From NCBI GenBank assembly GCA_934526125.1, contig CAKSZU010000008.1, positions 1-41,224 on the forward strand: a stretch of DNA of 41,224 bases. Reading direction: 5' to 3'. Within the stretch, counting starts at the first letter, position 1; the number at the start of each line of letters is the position of its first letter. Both the position numbers and the translations under genes were made by a program. The notes beneath the pieces are model-generated. The model saw nothing but the letters and a program-made list of their open reading frames with translations. It was not told the origin of the DNA and did no database searches. This document shows, piece by piece, positions 1 through 7,235 of the stretch. Source of the stretch: an uncultured Faecalibacterium sp. GTDB lineage: Bacteria; Bacillota; Clostridia; Oscillospirales; Ruminococcaceae.

Positions 1-267
1 CTGCCCTTCAGCACCGAGGGCGTGGACTTTGTGATGACCGCCATGTTCGTGGTGATCTTCCTCAACCAGTGGGAGAAGGAAAAGCAGCATTACAGCGGCA
101 TCATCGGGCTGGCGGTGCCGCTGGTCTGCCGCCTGATCTTCGGCGCGGGCAGCTTCCTGCTGCCCTCCATGGCCTGCATCCTGATCCTGCTGGCGGCCCT
201 GCGCAGACCCATTGAGAAAGCCGACGGCATCGCGCCGGACCCGGCCAGGGAAGAGGCGGCGGAATGA
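1..267 (+). CDS. azlC: AzlC-family branched-chain amino acid exporter subunit (5' end missing)
   Basis: The reading frame is open from base 1, so this is the C-terminal part (88 codons) of a membrane protein that starts outside the window. It shows two hydrophobic segments around a short loop containing NQWEKEKQHYSG, and it ends in a charged Ala/Glu tail. The assignment rests largely on the next gene: an AzlD-type small membrane protein starts inside the stop codon (ATGA overlap), which is the usual azlC-azlD arrangement. In the family, AzlC is the large subunit and AzlD the small subunit of an inner-membrane exporter of branched-chain amino acids and analogues. The visible piece alone would not name the family. 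Substrate is not determined here. Confidence 0.75.
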   Translation: MPFSTEGVDFVMTAMFVVIFLNQWEKEKQHYSGIIGLAVPLVCRLIFGAGSFLLPSMACILILLAALRRPIEKADGIAPDPAREEAAE

Positions 268-599
268 CAACAGTACAGATGGGCATTACCATCGCGGTCT
301 GCACGGCGGCCACCATGCTGACCCGCTTTCTGCCCTTTTTGATCTTTTCCTCCAAGGACCAGGACCCGCCCGAGGTGGTCCGGTATCTGGGGCGGGTGCT
401 GCCCGCCGCCATCTTCGGGATGCTGATCGTCTACTGCCTGCGGAACGTCACGCCCCTGTCGGGCAGCCACGGCATCCCCGAGGCCATCGCCATTGCGGTG
501 ACCGTGGCCCTGCACAAGTGGAAGCACCAGACCCTTGTCTCCATTGCAGGCGGCACGGTCTGCTATGTGCTTCTGGTGCAGATGGTGTTTGCCGGTTAG
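264..599 (+). CDS. azlD: AzlD-family branched-chain amino acid exporter small subunit
   Basis: This 111-residue protein has four hydrophobic stretches and the AzlD hallmark of an early Thr-Arg-Phe-Leu-Pro-Phe segment (TMLTRFLPFLIF, about residues 18-29). The start codon overlaps the azlC stop (ATGA), so the two are translationally coupled. AzlD proteins are about 100-110 residues long, so this one is complete. Its stop overlaps the stop codon of the convergent asparaginase gene by four bases, and I see no hairpin between them. Together with AzlC it should export branched-chain amino acids. An ilvE aminotransferase sits in the same window (37290) but is not linked to this operon. Confidence 0.85.
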   Translation: MTTVQMGITIAVCTAATMLTRFLPFLIFSSKDQDPPEVVRYLGRVLPAAIFGMLIVYCLRNVTPLSGSHGIPEAIAIAVTVALHKWKHQTLVSIAGGTVCYVLLVQMVFAG

Positions 600-1603
600 T
601 GATAGAACGTATCGAAGTTGATCTGCCGGTAGAACCGCTGCTGGAGCTGGTCGAAGCTCTCGCAGTTCTGGGCCAGCAGCCACATGACCTTGGTGACCAC
701 GGCCTCGATGGTCATATCGTGGGCTTCCAGGAAGCGGAAGCGGTTCTTGACCCGCTTGCCGACCTCGTAGATGCCCACGTCACTGCCCTCGTAGGTGACC
801 TGTGTGGTCAGGATGAGGACCTTATGGGTCTTGTCGTAGTCACCCAGCCCCTCGGCAAAGGCGTCCATCAGCCGCTGAGGGATGCCGCCCACGCCGAAAC
901 TTTCCACAATGATGCAGTCGTACTGTTGAAAGATCGCGGGGATCAGCTCCGGGCCGAGGCCCGGGGTCAGCTTGAGCAGAAAGACCCGGGGGTTCAGAGC
1001 GCGGCCGAACTCCACCGGTCCGGTGGGCCAGGGCGAGGGCACATACCGCACCAGACGGTCCCCCTGCACCAGAGCCAGCGCCGGGAAATTGACGGAAGCA
1101 AAGGCATCGTAGCTGATGGTCTTGTTCTTCTTGGCCCGGGTGCCCGCGATGACGTGGCCGCCGAACACCACCATGACGCCCCGGCTGCCGGGGTCCAGCG
1201 CACAGATGACGCTGTCCCGCAGGTTCTTTTTGGCATCGGTGATCTCGTTGGAGATGGGCTGCTGGGCACCGGTGAGGATGATGGGCTTGTCCGCGTTCTG
1301 GATCAGGTAGGACAGTGCCGCCGCCGAGTAGGCCAGGGTGTCGGTGCCGTGGCAGATGATGAAGCCGTCGTAGAGGGCGTAGTTCTCCTGCACGGCCTTT
1401 GCCATCATGAGCCAGTGTTCCGGGCCGAGGTCCGTGCTGTCGATGCTGCACAGCGCCAGCGTCTCGGGGCAGCAGAGCTGCTGCAGCTCGGGCAGATGGG
1501 CCAGCAGTTCGTCGCTGGTCAGGACAGGCCGGAGCCCCTGCGGGGTGCGGACGCTGGCAATGGTGCCGCCGGTGGTGATAAAAAGCAAACGCTGCCTGGA
1601 CAT
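596..1603 (-). CDS. L-asparaginase, type I-like
   Basis: The 335-residue product hydrolyses L-asparagine to aspartate and ammonia by family. Both catalytic signatures are present: TGGTIAS at residues 11-17 (nucleophile Thr14) and HGTDTLAYSA from residue 85 (Thr87-Asp88 pair). There is no signal peptide, which fits the cytoplasmic type I group, and the length matches that group (about 330). I chose the ATG at 1603 because a GGAGGA ribosome site lies just upstream and because residues before it are unlike the family. The gene is monocistronic and converges on azlD. The divergent flavoprotein gene starts 118 bp away. Confidence 0.93.
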   Translation of the reverse strand: MSRQRLLFITTGGTIASVRTPQGLRPVLTSDELLAHLPELQQLCCPETLALCSIDSTDLGPEHWLMMAKAVQENYALYDGFIICHGTDTLAYSAAALSYLIQNADKPIILTGAQQPISNEITDAKKNLRDSVICALDPGSRGVMVVFGGHVIAGTRAKKNKTISYDAFASVNFPALALVQGDRLVRYVPSPWPTGPVEFGRALNPRVFLLKLTPGLGPELIPAIFQQYDCIIVESFGVGGIPQRLMDAFAEGLGDYDKTHKVLILTTQVTYEGSDVGIYEVGKRVKNRFRFLEAHDMTIEAVVTKVMWLLAQNCESFDQLQQRFYRQINFDTFYH

Positions 1604-1721
1604 AGAACGGTTCCTCCACGGTTTTTGAATCTGCTCCAGTATAACACACTCCGGCGGGGATGAAAAGTACAGGCTTTTTGTGGTAAGATAAAAGAAAAAA
1701 CCAAAACTGCAAAGGAGAGAT

Positions 1722-2579
1722 ATGATGCCTGAGATCGTGATCATCGGTTCCGGCCCGGCGGGGGTGTCCGCCGCGCTGTATGCCGCCCGGGCGGGGGCAA
1801 AGACCACCGTCCTGACCCGGGGCCACGGTGCCCTGGACCGGGCGGAGCTGATCCAGAATTACTACGGCTTTGCCGAGCCCATCTCCGGTGCCGAGCTGGA
1901 GCGCCGGGGCATTGAGGGGGCAAAGGCCGTTGGGGTGGAGTTCGTCACCACCGAGGCCGTGGGCCTGACCTACACCGACCGCCTGACCGTGGAGACGCTG
2001 GCGGGGGATTTCCCGGCAGATGCCGTGATCCTGGCCACCGGAGCCTCCCGGGCAGCGCCCCGCATCCCGGGGCTTGCCGGGCTGGAGGGCCATGGGGTGA
2101 GCTTCTGCGCCACCTGCGATGCCTTTTTCTATCGGGGAAAGGATGTGGCCGTGCTGGGCAGCGGCGAGTATGCCCTGCATGAAGCACAGGCCCTTCTGCC
2201 GGTGGTGAAGAGCGTGACCCTGCTCACCGGGGGTGCGCCGCTGACGGCGCAGTTCCCGCCGGAGGTCGCGGTGCGCACGGAGCCCGTGGAAGCCATCCTG
2301 GGCGAGGAGCGGGTCACCGGGGTCCAGCTTCCCGGCGGGGAAACGCTGGAAGTGTCCGGTGTCTTTGTGGCGCAGGGCGTGGCCGGAAGCACCGCCCTGG
2401 CCCGGAAGCTGGGGGCCGAAGTGGAGGGAAACCGGATCGTGGTGGACGAGCGGATGCAGACGACTCTGCCCGGCCTGTATGCCGCCGGAGACTGCACCGG
2501 CGGGCTGCTTCAGGTGGCCAAGGCGGTCTATGAGGGTGCCGTGGCCGGGACGGAAGCAGCAAAGGCTGTGCGAGGCTGA
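1722..2579 (+). CDS. Thioredoxin-reductase-like FAD-dependent disulfide oxidoreductase
   Basis: The N-terminus carries the FAD dinucleotide-binding motif GSGPAG (residues 9-14). The redox-active CxxC appears as CATCDAFF with Cys129 and Cys132, and the C-terminal FAD motif is AAGDC. This order is that of bacterial thioredoxin reductases. Two things differ. The protein has 285 residues, shorter than the usual 310 or so. The nucleotide-binding region reads GSGEYALHEA, and the HRR motif that reads the NADPH 2'-phosphate is absent. The electron donor could therefore be NADH or another carrier. An AAAGGAG site precedes two adjacent ATGs (1722 and 1725); the second has better spacing. A strong terminator follows directly. 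Confidence 0.85.
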   Translation: MMPEIVIIGSGPAGVSAALYAARAGAKTTVLTRGHGALDRAELIQNYYGFAEPISGAELERRGIEGAKAVGVEFVTTEAVGLTYTDRLTVETLAGDFPADAVILATGASRAAPRIPGLAGLEGHGVSFCATCDAFFYRGKDVAVLGSGEYALHEAQALLPVVKSVTLLTGGAPLTAQFPPEVAVRTEPVEAILGEERVTGVQLPGGETLEVSGVFVAQGVAGSTALARKLGAEVEGNRIVVDERMQTTLPGLYAAGDCTGGLLQVAKAVYEGAVAGTEAAKAVRG

Positions 2580-2581
2580 AC

Positions 2582-2621
2582 AAAAAAGGGACGCTGTGTC
2601 TTGCGGCACAGCGTCCTTTTT
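2582..2621. terminator. Bidirectional intrinsic terminator
   Basis: A perfect 10-bp stem (GGACGCTGTG at 2589-2598 with CACAGCGTCC at 2607-2616) is flanked by six A on the left and five T on the right. It can end transcription of the flavoprotein gene on the plus strand and of the GTPase operon on the minus strand. Confidence 0.9.
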
Positions 2622-2629
2622 ATGCTTTC

Positions 2630-3100
2630 TCAGCTCTTGCAGCCGGATTCTTCTTCCAGGCCGGAGAAGTCGCTGGCTTCAGCGATCTTGGTCACGTCGA
2701 ACTTGCCGTCTGCATCCTTGGGGGCGACGGCGGGGCCGGCCTCCACGGGGTTGGGGATGGCGGCTTCGGCGGCGGGCTCTGCAGCCGGGGCCTCGGCATG
2801 GGCGGCTTCCACCGGCTCGTGGGCCGGTGCGGTCTCGGGTTCGGCCGGAGCCTTCTTCTCAAAGGCGGGAGGCCATGCGTCGCCGGGAGCGGCCTTGCCG
2901 GCCTCCTGTGCTTCGCCCTCTGCGTAGGCTGCGGCGGTCTTTTCGGCCTCGGCAGCATCCTTTTCTGCTTCTTCGGGGAACTCCACCTTTTCCACGTGGA
3001 GCGGGTCCTTGTCGTTCAGGATCTTATCCATCACGACGATGGCGGCACCGGTGACAGCAACGGCTGCGGCGGCACCCAGAACACGGAACAGAGTTTTCAT
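2630..3100 (-). CDS. Membrane-anchored Ala/Pro/Glu-rich protein of unknown function
   Basis: I do not recognise a family in this 156-residue protein. Residues 1-24 are hydrophobic with a single Lys and Arg (a signal anchor, no lipobox). The rest is acidic and very rich in Ala, Glu and Pro, with repeated PAEPE/AAEAP-like patches, and ends in a short Ser-Gly-Cys-Lys-Ser tail. Such a composition suggests an extended, disordered domain outside or beside the membrane. A GGGAGGA ribosome site precedes the ATG at 3100. It is the last gene of the minus-strand operon with the two GTPases, 27 bp behind the fused GTPase, so a link to metal handling is possible but only inferred. Confidence 0.7.
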   Translation of the reverse strand: MKTLFRVLGAAAAVAVTGAAIVVMDKILNDKDPLHVEKVEFPEEAEKDAAEAEKTAAAYAEGEAQEAGKAAPGDAWPPAFEKKAPAEPETAPAHEPVEAAHAEAPAAEPAAEAAIPNPVEAGPAVAPKDADGKFDVTKIAEASDFSGLEEESGCKS

Positions 3101-3127
3101 GGTGCGATCCTCCCTGTAAAGTGAGAT

Positions 3128-4090
3128 TTAAGAGAATGTTACGACATCATTCTGCGGCTTTTCGGCGGGCTCCACCGAGAGGGCGGTCAGCACCGGGCCC
3201 TTGCCGCGGTAGATGTTGTGGAACTTGTAATTGACCTTGGCGGTCACGGTGACCCAGGCCCGCTGCTCCAGCGCCTTGTAGCCGTCGTAGACGCAGGGGA
3301 AGCCCACGAACTGGATATCGGCGGCGCAGCAGGTCATGGCAAAGCGGCCGGGGACGAAGCTGTTCTTGCCGGCGCGGTTGGTCTGGCAGACCTGCGCCAG
3401 GAACTTCACGGTCTTGCCCACATACTTCTGGGGCTCGTCCTGGCAGTCCATATACCAGATGCCGTAGTCGTCATCGCCGATCTCCACCACGGGCGCCTCC
3501 AGATCGAAAGGCAGCGGGTCGGGGATGTCGTCGTAGGCCACGCTGCCGTCGGCGAACTCATAGGCGATGTCGCACTTGCGGGATGCCTGACGCACCAGCT
3601 TGTGCAGCTCCTGCCGGGCGGCGTCGTTGTTGACGGCCTCGGCGCGGTTGAACACGATCAGCTCGCTGCGGGCGATCTTATCCAGCAGCAGGCTTCGCAT
3701 GGAGTTGTCGCGGGCGTAGGTCAGGGCCGTGGTGCCGTCTGCCGTGGCGATGCACTGGTAGACGATCCAGTTGTCGGGCAGATTGTTGGCCAGGTCCTGC
3801 AGCAGCCACATGCCGTTGTACTCGATGACTACGCGGCCGGCATCGGCCTCTTTGGCCAGCTTGGAAAGGTTCTGGGGGTTCAGCTCGGACTTGTCCTCCA
3901 GGACCTTCAGGGTCACGCCGGGGAAGGCGAACTTCTTCTCGCTGTACTCCTCTTCGCCCTCCTCGCAGACCAGCAGCAGGGTCTTGTCGCCGGAGTCGAA
4001 ATTGGGGTCTTCAAAGGTCTCCTGAATGAATTTGGTCTTGCCGCTTTCGAGGAAGCCCACAAACAGGTAAACCGGGATCTCATTTGCCAT
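3128..4090 (-). CDS. G3E/COG0523-like GTPase fused to a YcgQ (TIGR03943/DUF1980)-like C-terminal domain
   Basis: The 320-residue protein opens with a Walker A P-loop GFLESGKT (residues 12-19) and has GTPase-like core strands, but lacks the GCxCC metal motif that its upstream neighbour has. From about residue 215 the sequence changes to YVGKTVKFLAQV, then RFAMTCCAADIQFVGF. That block resembles the C-terminal domain of YcgQ/TIGR03943 proteins, which pair with YcgR-type permeases. The combination suggests a nucleotide-dependent metal-handling protein whose output domain binds a metal or partner through the Cys pair. It is the second gene of the operon, 21 bp after the His-rich GTPase, with an AAGGAG ribosome site. 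The domain-fusion call is from motif reading only. Confidence 0.75.
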   Translation of the reverse strand: MANEIPVYLFVGFLESGKTKFIQETFEDPNFDSGDKTLLLVCEEGEEEYSEKKFAFPGVTLKVLEDKSELNPQNLSKLAKEADAGRVVIEYNGMWLLQDLANNLPDNWIVYQCIATADGTTALTYARDNSMRSLLLDKIARSELIVFNRAEAVNNDAARQELHKLVRQASRKCDIAYEFADGSVAYDDIPDPLPFDLEAPVVEIGDDDYGIWYMDCQDEPQKYVGKTVKFLAQVCQTNRAGKNSFVPGRFAMTCCAADIQFVGFPCVYDGYKALEQRAWVTVTAKVNYKFHNIYRGKGPVLTALSVEPAEKPQNDVVTFS

Positions 4091-4111
4091 AACAGGTTAC
4101 TCCTTCAGAAA

Positions 4112-5338
4112 TCAGCAGCCGAACAGGGCAGCGATGGCCTGTTCGTCCAGTTTGGAACCGATGACCACCAGCTTGCCGCCCACATCGGCACCGCGCTGAC
4201 GCACTTCCCACTCGCCGGGAACGTAATCGAACTCCAGCCAGCCGTCGGCACCGCCGTCCACGATGCCCTTGGAGCGCAGGATCATGCCGTATTTGCCGCC
4301 GTCCAGCTCGGTCAGTGCATGCTCGATGTCAGCCTTGCTGAACTTCTTGGCCGTCTCGACACCCCAGCTGGTGAACACCTCATCGGCATCGTGGTCGTGG
4401 TGATGGTGGTGGTGATGGCCGCAGCAGCAGTGGCCGTCCTCATCGTGGTGATGATGCTCATGCTCATCATGGTCATCCTCATGGTCGTGATCGTGGTGGC
4501 AGCAGTGGCCGTCGTGGTCATGCTCCTCCTCATGATCGTGGTGATGATGCTCATGCTCGTCGTCATCATCGTGGTCATCGTGGTCATCGTGGTCATCGTG
4601 GTCATGATGATGGTGGCCGCAGCTGCACACGCCGTTCTCATCGTAGTGATGATGGTGATGCTCGTGCTCTTCCTCTTCGTCCTCGTGGGTGTGCTCCTCG
4701 TTGGCCTTGGCAGCCATGGCGATCAGCTCGGCCTTGAAGTCGTCCTTGGTGGACATGGCGCTGAGGATCTGCTCACCGGTCAGGCTGTCCCAGGGGGTGG
4801 TCACGATGGTGGCGGTGGGGTTCTTCTCCCGCAGCATGGCCACGGCAGCGGCGATCTTCTCCTCGCTGGCGGTCTGGGTGCGGCTGAGGATGATGCAGCT
4901 TGCGTGGCTGATCTGATCATCGTAGAACTCGCCGAAGTTCTTCATATACATCTTGACCTTGTTCACGTCGGCCACGGTGACGAAGCTGTTCAGCTTCACG
5001 TCCAGATGCTCGGCCACGCCCTCCACGGCGCGGGTCACATCGGACAGCTTGCCCACGCCGGAGGGCTCGATGACGATGCGGTCGGGATGGTACTGCTCCA
5101 CTACCTGCTGCAGGGCGGCGCGGAAGTCGCCCACCAGAGAGCAGCAGATGCAGCCGGCGTTCAGCTCGTTGATCTGGATGCCGGACTCCTTCAGAAAGCC
5201 GCCGTCAATGCCGATCTCGCCGAACTCGTTCTCGATCAGGACCACCTGCTGGCCTGCGAAGGACTCTTTGATGAGCTTCTTGATCAGAGTGGTCTTGCCG
5301 GCACCGAGGAAGCCGGAAAAAATGTCAATATTGGTCAT
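4112..5338 (-). CDS. COG0523/CobW-family (G3E) metallochaperone GTPase with a long His-rich insertion
   Basis: Residues 8-16 give the P-loop GFLGAGKT. ENEFGEIGIDG follows at about 36-46, and the signature GCICC (62-66) binds metal in this family. The COG0523 C-terminal domain is at about 320-408. Between them, residues 216-318 are almost entirely His, Asp and Glu with CSCG and CCCG clusters, holding about 44 histidines. Family members act as zinc, cobalt or nickel chaperones or insertases. The His-rich loop suggests zinc or nickel buffering. The gene heads a three-gene minus-strand operon. The ATG at 5338 follows an AGAAAGAGG site, with an extended -10 promoter about 100 bp upstream. Confidence 0.92.
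   Translation of the reverse strand: MTNIDIFSGFLGAGKTTLIKKLIKESFAGQQVVLIENEFGEIGIDGGFLKESGIQINELNAGCICCSLVGDFRAALQQVVEQYHPDRIVIEPSGVGKLSDVTRAVEGVAEHLDVKLNSFVTVADVNKVKMYMKNFGEFYDDQISHASCIILSRTQTASEEKIAAAVAMLREKNPTATIVTTPWDSLTGEQILSAMSTKDDFKAELIAMAAKANEEHTHEDEEEEHEHHHHHYDENGVCSCGHHHHDHDDHDDHDDHDDDDEHEHHHHDHEEEHDHDGHCCHHDHDHEDDHDEHEHHHHDEDGHCCCGHHHHHHHDHDADEVFTSWGVETAKKFSKADIEHALTELDGGKYGMILRSKGIVDGGADGWLEFDYVPGEWEVRQRGADVGGKLVVIGSKLDEQAIAALFGC
4385..4693. repeat. Low-complexity CAY-codon tract encoding the His-rich loop
   Basis: About 300 bp of near-repetitive His, Asp and Glu codons, read on the plus strand as runs of GTGATG, GTCATC and GTGGTC. The tract is imperfect and has no fixed unit length. 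It codes for residues 216-318 of the GTPase and makes a long spurious open frame on the opposite strand. Such tracts can expand or contract by slippage. Confidence 0.85.
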
Positions 5339-5432
5339 AATGCTGTTTGCCTCTTTCTTTTTACAAAAGCCCGCAAAGGGCTGTTCAGCAATCAGAGCCG
5401 CAGAGTGCTGGCCCGGAAAATCTTACATTCCT

Positions 5433-5441
5433 ATTATAACA
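5433..5441 (-). promoter_or_regulatory. Extended -10 promoter of the metal-GTPase operon
   Basis: On the minus strand the sequence reads TGTTATAAT: a consensus TATAAT (5433-5438) with the extended-10 TG one base upstream. No good -35 lies 16-18 bp upstream, as is common for extended -10 promoters. It is about 95 bp before the start codon at 5338. I could not identify a Zur-type operator with confidence. Confidence 0.6.
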
Positions 5442-5588
5442 AGGCTGTCAATGGAAAAACGGCCTTTTTCAAGAAAAAATTGTAACATTTTTTGCAATTT
5501 GGTTGCGTTTTGGCCGGGAAACCTGAAAAAGCAGTGGAGCGGCGATTTCCTGTCGGCCGCTCCGGGGTGATCTCATCGGAACCCGGCA

Positions 5589-5642
5589 GCCCGGAACCGG
5601 CATGATGAGCATTGCAATCTTTGCGCCGGGATGATACAATAA
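5589..5642 (+). repeat. 54-bp promoter-bearing direct repeat, copy 1
   Basis: This block is repeated at 7120-7173 with one mismatch (GATGAGC here, GATGTGC there). It contains a promoter: -35 TTGCAA (5612-5617), a 17-bp spacer and -10 TACAAT (5635-5640) preceded by an extended-10 TG. It drives the sodium symporter gene that begins at 5683. The identity stops abruptly at both ends. Confidence 0.9.
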
Positions 5643-5682
5643 TCCTGTTTTCAGATAGGAAAAATGATAGGAGTGTATTACG

Positions 5683-7056
5683 ATGGATTCACAACAATCA
5701 AAGCGCAGCGCTTTTTCCGGTAAGATCGGTTTTGTTCTTTCAGCTGCCGGCGCATCGGTAGGCCTCGGAAACATCTGGCGTTTCCCGTATCTGGCCGCAA
5801 AATACGGCGGCGGCATCTTTCTCATGGTCTACATCGTGCTGGCCGTCACCTTTGGCTACACCATGATTGTGGCCGAGACCGCCCTGGGCCGGATGACCAA
5901 GAAAAGCCCGGTCGGTGCGTTCGGGGCTTTTGGCAAAAGCGGCAAGCTGAAATTTGGCGGATGGATCAATGCGATCATCCCGATTCTGATCGTGCCATAC
6001 TATTCGGTCATTGGCGGCTGGGTCATCCGGTATCTTTCTGCCTACGTCAGCGGCCATGGCAGCGAGCTGGCACAGGACGGCTATTTTTCTGACTTTATTT
6101 CCAGCGGCCTGTCTGCCGAGGTGTGCTTTCTCATCTTTACGGCTTTCACGCTGATCATCATTTTTGCCGGTGTCCGCAATGGCGTGGAACGGGTGTCCAA
6201 GCTGATGATGCCTGTTCTGGTGGTTTTGTCTGTTGTCATTGCAATTTACTCCGTCACCCGTCCGGGAGCATTGGCCGGAGTGAAGTATTTCCTGATCCCC
6301 AATGTCGCAAACTTTTCGTGGATGACCGTTGTTACTGCGATGGGACAGATGTTCTATTCCCTGTCCATTGCCATGGGCATTCTGGTGACGTTTGGTTCCT
6401 ATATGAAAAAGGATGTTTCCATTGAGGAATCCACGGAAAATGTCGAAATTTTTGATACGGCCATTGCGATCATGGCCGGTCTGATGATCATCCCTGCTGT
6501 GTTTTCCTTCTCCGGCGGTGACCCGGATACCCTGCAGGCAGGCCCTTCACTGATGTTCATCACCATTCCCAAAGTATTTGAGAGCATGGGCTTCGGCCAT
6601 GTTGTCGGTGTTCTGTTCTTTCTGCTGGTTCTCTTTGCCGCTGTCACAAGCTCCATTGCCCTGACAGAGAGTGCGGTCTCCACCTTTGAAGATGAACTCG
6701 GCTGGAACCGACAGATGGCCACTGCCTGCATTGGTATCATCATGGTTGCTTTGGGCAGTCTGTCGGCACTGGGTTATGGGCCTCTGGCCGGGGTAACGGT
6801 ATTTGGAATGCAGTTTTTGGATTTCTTTGATTTTCTGACGAACTCCGTCATGATGCCGATCGCAGCCATTGCGACCTGCCTGCTGATCGCCCGTGTGGTC
6901 GGCGTTGAGAAGATCGAAGCAGAAGTTACTGCAGAGGGCAAGCCTTTCCGCCGCAGAAAGATCTTCAATTTCATGATCCGCTATCTTTGCCCCGTTTTTG
7001 CAGCCATCATCCTGATCAGTTCCGTAGCCAATGCACTGGGCTGGATCTCCATGTGA
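5683..7056 (+). CDS. Neurotransmitter:sodium symporter (NSS/SNF) family transporter
   Basis: The 457-residue protein has the NSS TM1 signature GNIWRFPYLAAKYGGG (about residues 28-43) and eleven to twelve hydrophobic segments. The length matches bacterial NSS members such as LeuT and MhsT. These use the sodium gradient to import amino acids such as tryptophan, leucine or tyrosine; which one cannot be read here. Its base composition is visibly less GC-rich than the adjoining peptidase gene. It sits between two copies of a 54-bp promoter repeat, with no hairpin before the second copy, so some read-through into the peptidase gene is likely. An ATAGGAG site lies just before the ATG. Confidence 0.95.
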   Translation: MDSQQSKRSAFSGKIGFVLSAAGASVGLGNIWRFPYLAAKYGGGIFLMVYIVLAVTFGYTMIVAETALGRMTKKSPVGAFGAFGKSGKLKFGGWINAIIPILIVPYYSVIGGWVIRYLSAYVSGHGSELAQDGYFSDFISSGLSAEVCFLIFTAFTLIIIFAGVRNGVERVSKLMMPVLVVLSVVIAIYSVTRPGALAGVKYFLIPNVANFSWMTVVTAMGQMFYSLSIAMGILVTFGSYMKKDVSIEESTENVEIFDTAIAIMAGLMIIPAVFSFSGGDPDTLQAGPSLMFITIPKVFESMGFGHVVGVLFFLLVLFAAVTSSIALTESAVSTFEDELGWNRQMATACIGIIMVALGSLSALGYGPLAGVTVFGMQFLDFFDFLTNSVMMPIAAIATCLLIARVVGVEKIEAEVTAEGKPFRRRKIFNFMIRYLCPVFAAIILISSVANALGWISM

Positions 7057-7119
7057 TGACAGCCTGCCGACATCTTTCCAAACACCGCAGTGCTCAGGAA
7101 CTTTCCATATTCTCCACCG

Positions 7120-7173
7120 GCCCGGAACCGGCATGATGTGCATTGCAATCTTTGCGCCGGGATGATACAATAA
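7120..7173 (+). repeat. 54-bp promoter-bearing direct repeat, copy 2
   Basis: This matches 53 of 54 bases of 5589-5642, in the same orientation. The same promoter is kept: -35 TTGCAA (7143-7148), 17-bp spacer, extended-10 TG and -10 TACAAT (7166-7171). It lies 63 bp upstream of the aminopeptidase start, so the symporter and the peptidase genes have nearly identical core promoters. Confidence 0.9.
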
Positions 7174-7235
7174 GCGGGAGCAAACCACCGCCGCCGGACG
7201 TTTTTCCGGCAGATGTAAGAAAGAAGGCTGTTCTT

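Noticed and set aside
4385..4693. Short repeated units that look like an array (possible CRISPR or tandem repeat)
   Set aside because: There are no constant repeats with unique spacers; the pattern is degenerate His/Asp/Glu codons inside a clear GTPase gene.
3218..5485. Very long plus-strand open frame with many Val/Met/Ile residues
   Set aside because: It is antisense to two GTPase genes with full family motifs and ribosome sites; the hydrophobic runs are the complement of His codons.
5339..5500. Zur operator upstream of the metal GTPase operon
   Set aside because: An ATTG...CAAT dyad near 5480-5500 lies upstream of the promoter and does not match a known Zur box well enough to call.
5536..5563. 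Hairpin GGAGCGGC/GCCGCTCC as a terminator
   Set aside because: No T-run follows on either strand and no gene ends there.
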